Source: Chryseobacterium vrystaatense
GTDB lineage: Bacteria > Bacteroidota > Bacteroidia > Flavobacteriales > Weeksellaceae
DNA length: 64,000 nucleotides
Reading direction: 5' to 3'
NCBI RefSeq assembly: GCF_000737765.1
Contig: NZ_JPRI01000002.1
Location: 744,001-808,000, forward strand
Shown here: piece after piece, positions 59,804-64,000 of the stretch
How the letters are laid out: every line of letters starts with the position of its first letter
Numbering within the stretch: the first letter of the stretch is position 1
The notes under the pieces: generated by a model
Told to the model about the DNA's origin: nothing
Database searches by the model: none
What the model saw: only the letters and a program-made list of their open reading frames with translations
Translations under genes and position numbers: made by a program

Positions 59804-60041
59804 ATTCTAACTTCTATAAATTTTTAACAGGCAAATTTACAAATAGGCTTTTACAAATCTGATAAAAAATATAAATTTTACTTTAATAAAAAAATCTTTA
59901 ATAGGTGTTCGCCTTATTTTTCCTGAATAATTTCTGACAATCAGCTAAAAATAGAAAATATGGGTACTATAAAAACTTTAGCTCAAATAAAAGGAGTTGT
60001 GATCTCATCGTTTAACCGTCTCTTTTAAAGTAAAAAAATCA

Positions 60042-60049
60042 TAGATTTG
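60042..60049 (+). promoter_or_regulatory. -7 box of the GNAT gene, 4 nt from the start codon
   Basis: TAGATTTG ends 4 nt before the ATG at 60054, as at uvrC. No clear -33 element. Confidence 0.4.
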
Positions 60050-60053
60050 AGTA

Positions 60054-60581
60054 ATGAAGTTAAATAAAGATATTAGAATTAAAACAGATCGCCTGTTGTT
60101 ACAGCCTGTAGACGAATTATATGTTGACGATATCAATACCTGCTTCACGGCGGAAGTGACGAGATATATGCCTTTCAGCCCGGAAGGAGATAGAAATGAT
60201 ATTCTCAGTTTCGTGGAAGAATCAAAAAGATCGCTTTCAAACAATACTGACCTGGTTATGGTTGCACTTGACTCTGAAAATAATTTCATGGGCTGCTGTG
60301 GAATCCATCATATAACGGAAGAATCGGTAGAACTCGGTTTATGGCTGAAAAAAACTGCACAGGGGATTGGATTGGGTACAGAAATAATAAAGAGCCTTAT
60401 TGAGTTTTTAGAAAATAACTTTATTTTTAAATATATAATCTATCCCGTTGATCAGGAAAATATAGCGAGCAGAAAAATACCGGAAAAATTAGGTTTTAGT
60501 CCTTATAAAAAATATCAGAAAAATAAAGACGGATCATCATTTCTCAATATCATCGAATATAGAAAATATTACCCTGCTTAA
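60054..60581 (+). CDS. RimJ/RimL-like GNAT acetyltransferase
   Basis: A 175-residue acetyltransferase of the RimJ/RimL type: IRIKTDRLLLQPVDELYVDDI, MGCCGIHHITEESVELGLWLKKTAQGIGLGTEIIKSLIEF (the Q/G-x-G-x-G acetyl-CoA loop) and the C-terminal NIASRKIPEKLGFSPYKKYQK. The substrate is unknown. The start at 60054 gives the usual MKLNKDIRIKTDRL. Confidence 0.88.
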   Translation: MKLNKDIRIKTDRLLLQPVDELYVDDINTCFTAEVTRYMPFSPEGDRNDILSFVEESKRSLSNNTDLVMVALDSENNFMGCCGIHHITEESVELGLWLKKTAQGIGLGTEIIKSLIEFLENNFIFKYIIYPVDQENIASRKIPEKLGFSPYKKYQKNKDGSSFLNIIEYRKYYPA

Positions 60582-60622
60582 TTTTTTCAACATAGCCTTT
60601 CAGCTTAGAACAGTATAAGCAC

Positions 60623-60735
60623 AAAAAACCCTGAAAATTTGTTCAACGTTCAGGGCCTTCAAATAATAAACTATTAAAAAAATAAACTAGGAACTTAGAG
60701 TATTTATCAGGGATTATTATCCCCTTAACTCTGAA
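60623..60735 (-). ncRNA. candidate small RNA, minus strand
   Basis: In the 304-bp gap between the GNAT and carboxylase genes, the minus strand carries a self-contained unit. It has a promoter (60737-60765), a 5' hairpin (ACTTCAGAGT / ACTCTAAGT with one bulge, enclosing GGG/CCC), an AU-rich middle, and a terminator hairpin CCCTGAA / TTCAGGG (60629-60635 / 60649-60655) followed by TTTTTT. There is no ATG in the predicted transcript and no minus-strand gene starts upstream. Size about 110 nt. Family unknown. Confidence 0.45.
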
Positions 60736-60736
60736 G

Positions 60737-60765
60737 TAAAGTTAGAAAAAATATAAGTAATTCAA
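60737..60765 (-). promoter_or_regulatory. promoter of the candidate small RNA
   Basis: Minus strand: TTTTTG (-33 type) with its TTG at 60765-60763, 18 bp, then TAACTTTA at 60744-60737. This differs from TAnnTTTG only in the last base. Confidence 0.45.
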
Positions 60766-60885
60766 AAATATTTTTCTGTTAAAAATATCACAAATTTCTG
60801 AGAACCAATATATTAAACACTTGTTTTACTTCAGGTCGTATTCATTAGAAAAATAGTATCTTTAGGCGTAAAAAATTGAAATTTT

Positions 60886-62514
60886 ATGGACCTTGAATTC
60901 AACAAACGGGAAGATCAAAATAGATTAAAATTATCCGATCTCAATCAATTGCTCGCTGAAATAAAAAAAGGAGGCGGTGAAAAGAGGCTTCAGAAGCTAC
61001 GTGACGAAGGAAAAATGACGGCAAGAGAAAGAGTTGAATATCTTCTCGACAAAGGTTCAGATTCCATAGAAATCGGTGCATTTGCCGGTTATGAAATGTA
61101 TAAAGAACATGGAGGATGTCCAAGCGGAGGAGTTGTAGTTGTGATGGGGTATGTGTCAGGAAGACAGTGTCTGGTTGTTGCCAATGATGCTTCTGTAAAA
61201 GCAGGTGCATGGTTTCCTATCACCGGAAAGAAAAACCTTAGAGCTCAGGAAATTGCAATGGAGAATAAACTTCCCATCATTTATCTTGTAGACTCTGCAG
61301 GTGTTTATCTTCCTATGCAGGATGAAATTTTCCCTGATAAAGAGCATTTTGGACGAATTTTCAGAAATAATGCTAAAATGAGTTCTATGGGAATTGTTCA
61401 GATCTCTGCTGTTATGGGGAGCTGTGTTGCCGGAGGAGCTTATCTTCCTATTATGAGCGATGAGGCTATGATTGTAGACAAGACAGGTTCTATTTTCCTT
61501 GCCGGAAGCTATCTGGTAAAAGCTGCTATCGGAGAAAGTATTGATAACGAGACCTTGGGAGGAGCTACTACACACTGCTCAATTTCCGGAGTTACAGATT
61601 ATAAAGCTAAAGATGATAAAGATGCTCTAAACAGGATCAAAAACATTATGAAATCTCTTGGAAGTACTGAAAGAGCAGGCTTTGACAGAATTGAAAGCTT
61701 TCCACCAAAAGAAAATCCCGATAATATCTTCGGAATTGTACCGGTTTCGAGAGCTGAGCAGTATGATACCTATGAAATCATTAAATGTCTGGTTGATAAT
61801 TCGGAATATGAAGAATATAAACCAGATTACGGAAAAAGTATTATCTGCGCAACAGCCAGGATTGATGGCTGGTCTGTAGGAATTGTAGCCAACCAGAGAA
61901 AACTTGTCAAAAGCGGAAAAGGTGAAATGCAGTTTGGTGGTGTAATTTATTCAGATTCTGCAGATAAATCGACAAGATTTATCGCCAACTGTAATCAGAG
62001 AAAAATTCCTTTAGTATTCCTTCAGGATGTTACCGGATTTATGGTGGGTTCAAAGTCAGAACACGGTGGAATTATTAAGGATGGTGCTAAAATGGTTAAT
62101 GCAGTCTCTAATTCTGTTGTTCCAAAATTTACGATCATCACAGGAAATTCTTACGGGGCAGGAAATTATGCCATGTGTGGTAAAGCGTATGATCCAAGAT
62201 TAATTGTAGCATGGCCTTGGGCAGATCTAGCCGTAATGGGAGGATCACAGGCTGCAAAAGTTCTGGTTCAGATTCAGGAATCTACCTTAAAAAAGCAGGG
62301 TAAAGAAATTTCTGAAGAAGAGCATAATGAAATTTTAGATACTATTACAAAAAGATATCAAAAGCAAACAGAAGCAACTTATGCAGCAGCAAGGCTTTGG
62401 ACGGATGCTATTATCAACCCTACAGATACAAGAAAATGGATTTCTATGGGAATCGAAGCAGCTAATCACGCTCCAATTACGGAAAAATTTAACCTAGGAG
62501 TTATTCAGGTTTAA
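60886..62514 (+). CDS. acyl-CoA carboxylase beta (carboxyltransferase) subunit, MCC-like
   Basis: A 542-residue carboxyltransferase that moves CO2 from biotin to an acyl-CoA. N-terminal half: KMTARERVEYLLDKGS, GRQCLVVANDASVKAGAWFPITGKKNLRAQEIA and the VDSAGVYLPMQDEIFPDKEHFGRIFRNNAKMS block, which is closest to methylcrotonoyl-CoA or geranyl-CoA carboxylases. C-terminal half: FLQDVTGFMVGSKSEHGGIIKDGAKMVNAVSN and SYGAGNYAMCGKAYDPR. The biotin carboxylase subunit is not in the window. It may serve leucine breakdown, but other acyl-CoAs are possible. Confidence 0.88.
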   Translation: MDLEFNKREDQNRLKLSDLNQLLAEIKKGGGEKRLQKLRDEGKMTARERVEYLLDKGSDSIEIGAFAGYEMYKEHGGCPSGGVVVVMGYVSGRQCLVVANDASVKAGAWFPITGKKNLRAQEIAMENKLPIIYLVDSAGVYLPMQDEIFPDKEHFGRIFRNNAKMSSMGIVQISAVMGSCVAGGAYLPIMSDEAMIVDKTGSIFLAGSYLVKAAIGESIDNETLGGATTHCSISGVTDYKAKDDKDALNRIKNIMKSLGSTERAGFDRIESFPPKENPDNIFGIVPVSRAEQYDTYEIIKCLVDNSEYEEYKPDYGKSIICATARIDGWSVGIVANQRKLVKSGKGEMQFGGVIYSDSADKSTRFIANCNQRKIPLVFLQDVTGFMVGSKSEHGGIIKDGAKMVNAVSNSVVPKFTIITGNSYGAGNYAMCGKAYDPRLIVAWPWADLAVMGGSQAAKVLVQIQESTLKKQGKEISEEEHNEILDTITKRYQKQTEATYAAARLWTDAIINPTDTRKWISMGIEAANHAPITEKFNLGVIQV

Positions 62515-62566
62515 AAATATCAACCTTATATTAACAGTACGTTTATTTTTTTAATATACATCAAGA

Positions 62567-62608
62567 AAACGGCAATGTGATAAACAATTCATGTTGCCGT
62601 TTCTTTTT
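62567..62608 (+). terminator. intrinsic terminator of the carboxylase gene
   Basis: 9-bp arms AAACGGCAA / TTGCCGTTT (62567-62575 / 62594-62602), then CTTTTTA. Confidence 0.75.
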
Positions 62609-62639
62609 ATTTATTAACTTTATAAAAAATCACTTCATC

Positions 62640-64000
62640 ATGAAATGCAAATTAACTTTCATAGTATTCCTCGTTTTTAACCTTTTTTGGGGACAGAATA
62701 TTTCACAAGAATCATCCGTACCAGGCAGTGTTTTTTCTTTCGATTTCCAAAGATTTGAAAGTCAATTCCGGGAAAGCCGTGGAAAAAAAGAAAAAATATC
62801 AAAGGGATCAATCAAAATTCCATTGGAAAACGGAAAAATCATAACATTTACTCTAAGTGAGAACAGGCTTACAGAGCATAGGGTTAATTCAATTCTTACT
62901 TTTGATGGAGTAAGTTCTGATCGGAGTTCTTCCTTAAAATTATCTGTTTTCAAAGATCACTTTAACGCTATTATTAAGAATGATGAAGGATATTTTATTG
63001 TAGAGCCTTACAAAACATCTCCCGGCGAGTACAGAATATACAATGCTTTCTCCAGATTTGATGAAAGATTTACCTGCGGAGTGGAAGAAAATGATATCCT
63101 TAATGAATTAGCGATAGTCAAGCAGTCTTTATCCTCAAAATCTGCTGTAAATTTTCCATTTGGAAACCAAATTAAAAAATTTAGGCTGGCAGTTGCTACT
63201 ACCGGAGAATTTACCCAGGCTTTTGCAGGAAATACAGATAATGCCTTGGCAGAAGCGATAAACATGGTCAACCTGATCAATAAGATTTATGAATCCGAGG
63301 TTTCTGTGACATTCGGTCTTATCGCTGATACTACCAATAAAACACTAATATTTACGGATCCCGCTACAGATCCATTCACAGTAGATCCTTCATTTGCGAG
63401 TGCTGCTAATTCGCAAACTGGCTTTAATACCTTAAATACGAATACTACACTGGTCTATAATAAATATGACATAGGACATACATTCAATATTTTAAGCAGC
63501 GGAGGAGCTCAGGGTCAGGCTGGTCCGCAACCCTGCAATAATACTTCGAAGGCTAGAGCGTGGAGTCAATGGGCTCTGACGATGCCCAAAGGGGTTGTTG
63601 CCGGTTTAATTGCTCATGAAATGGGCCACCAGTTTTCAGCCGGACATACTTATAATGCAGTCGGAGGAAGCACTGGCAGTCCTACATTCTGTACAAGCGG
63701 ATGGAATGCCGCTGCCGCTATTGAACCAGGTGGCGGATCAACGATCATGGGCTATTCAACCAACTGTGCTATCCCGAATAATCAAACCAATACAGGAAAT
63801 AATAATTTGAACTATTTTAATGCAAAAAGTTTAGATCAAATTCTTGCCTATTTGCAGTCACCAGCCAACTGTTATACTATTGTGGCAAGTACCAATCAGG
63901 TACCTTCCGCCAATGCCGGTGCAGATATTACGATCCCGAAAAATACACCATTCAAATTGAAAGGAATAGCCACTGATCCTAATGACAGTAATCTGTCGTA
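62640..64000 (+). CDS. secreted reprolysin-like (M12B) zinc metalloprotease, 3' truncated by the window
   Basis: The frame from the ATG at 62640 is open to the window edge (453 complete codons). It has a signal peptide (LTFIVFLVFNLFWGQ) and a ~150-residue proregion with one Cys (RFTCGVEEND) that could act as a cysteine switch. The catalytic domain has HEMGHQFSAGH at 326-336, the extended zinc motif of reprolysins, followed by a likely Met-turn (TIMGYSTNC). The last visible residues (SANAGADITIPKNTPFKLKG) begin a PKD-like domain. A T9SS sorting domain is expected beyond the window, by analogy with homologues. Confidence 0.88.
   Translation, partial: MKCKLTFIVFLVFNLFWGQNISQESSVPGSVFSFDFQRFESQFRESRGKKEKISKGSIKIPLENGKIITFTLSENRLTEHRVNSILTFDGVSSDRSSSLKLSVFKDHFNAIIKNDEGYFIVEPYKTSPGEYRIYNAFSRFDERFTCGVEENDILNELAIVKQSLSSKSAVNFPFGNQIKKFRLAVATTGEFTQAFAGNTDNALAEAINMVNLINKIYESEVSVTFGLIADTTNKTLIFTDPATDPFTVDPSFASAANSQTGFNTLNTNTTLVYNKYDIGHTFNILSSGGAQGQAGPQPCNNTSKARAWSQWALTMPKGVVAGLIAHEMGHQFSAGHTYNAVGGSTGSPTFCTSGWNAAAAIEPGGGSTIMGYSTNCAIPNNQTNTGNNNLNYFNAKSLDQILAYLQSPANCYTIVASTNQVPSANAGADITIPKNTPFKLKGIATDPNDSNLS

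Noticed and set aside
1..64000. tRNA, rRNA, CRISPR, insertion sequence or prophage
   Set aside because: Gaps were scanned by eye; no cloverleaf with a conserved T-arm, no rRNA landmarks, no direct-repeat arrays, no transposase or integrase frames.

Overview
The window is an AT-rich piece of chromosome from a flavobacterium, most likely Chryseobacterium or a near relative (Weeksellaceae). Four things point there. Several secreted proteins end in a type IX secretion (T9SS) type A sorting domain. There are PorP/SprF and PorV/PorQ family outer-membrane proteins and Bacteroidetes-specific families (DUF5606, DUF3822 beside rsmD, head-GIN). Start codons lack Shine-Dalgarno sequences, and the flavobacterial -7 box TAnnTTTG recurs just upstream of genes. 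I see no rRNA, tRNA, CRISPR array, insertion sequence, integrase or phage gene. This is core chromosome with a scatter of lineage-specific secreted proteins.

Layout. 1-5.4 kb: the 3' part of a phosphoesterase/outer-membrane-barrel protein, a tail-fibre-like secreted protein, an M43 metalloprotease with a T9SS tag and a small lipoprotein. 5.5-10 kb (minus strand): a tight unit of mazG, a FUSC membrane protein and a beta-propeller lipoprotein, then a DUF5606 protein and ruvX-def. 10-14.4 kb: a SixA-type phosphatase overlapping an exported archaemetzincin, a T9SS-tagged propeller protein and a class C beta-lactamase-fold hydrolase. 14.6-18.1 kb: a YfcE-like phosphoesterase, an Smr protein, DUF3822-rsmD, and a divergent HxlR regulator/nitroreductase pair. 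18.1-27.7 kb is rich in cell-envelope genes: murI, a MuiA-like protein, hemW, a PorP-like protein, rluD, a kinase-less PASTA protein, ddl, coaD and a TRIC-type channel. 27.7-33.4 kb: folA, a LemA/TPM/TPM cluster and a Kef potassium-efflux pair. 33.4-45.3 kb: a head-GIN lipoprotein, dcp, a YchJ protein, a SlyD-like FKBP, VF530, sbcD-sbcC and a luciferase-family oxidoreductase. 45.3-64 kb: a DPP-IV-like peptidase, yceI, ygiD, a subtilase, hutH, uvrC, a PorV-like protein, an EamA transporter, an acyl-CoA carboxylase beta subunit and the 5' part of a reprolysin-type protease.

How the genes work together. Peptide use is prominent: secreted or exported M43, M12B, S8, S9, M3 and archaemetzincin peptidases, plus HutH for histidine. 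Envelope synthesis is represented by MurI, Ddl and the PASTA protein. Genome maintenance is represented by RuvX, SbcCD, UvrC and MazG. Most gene ends have clear intrinsic terminators, many of them shared between convergent genes.

I found no convincing new multi-gene defence or biosynthetic system. The best leads are non-coding: an orphan minus-strand transcription unit at 60623-60765 with its own promoter and terminator (candidate small RNA), a foldable element plus terminator between yceI and ygiD (48282-48408), overlapping divergent promoters with inverted repeats at 17395-17479, and an operator-like palindrome at 20621-20646. All functions come from reading motifs by eye; no searches were run.
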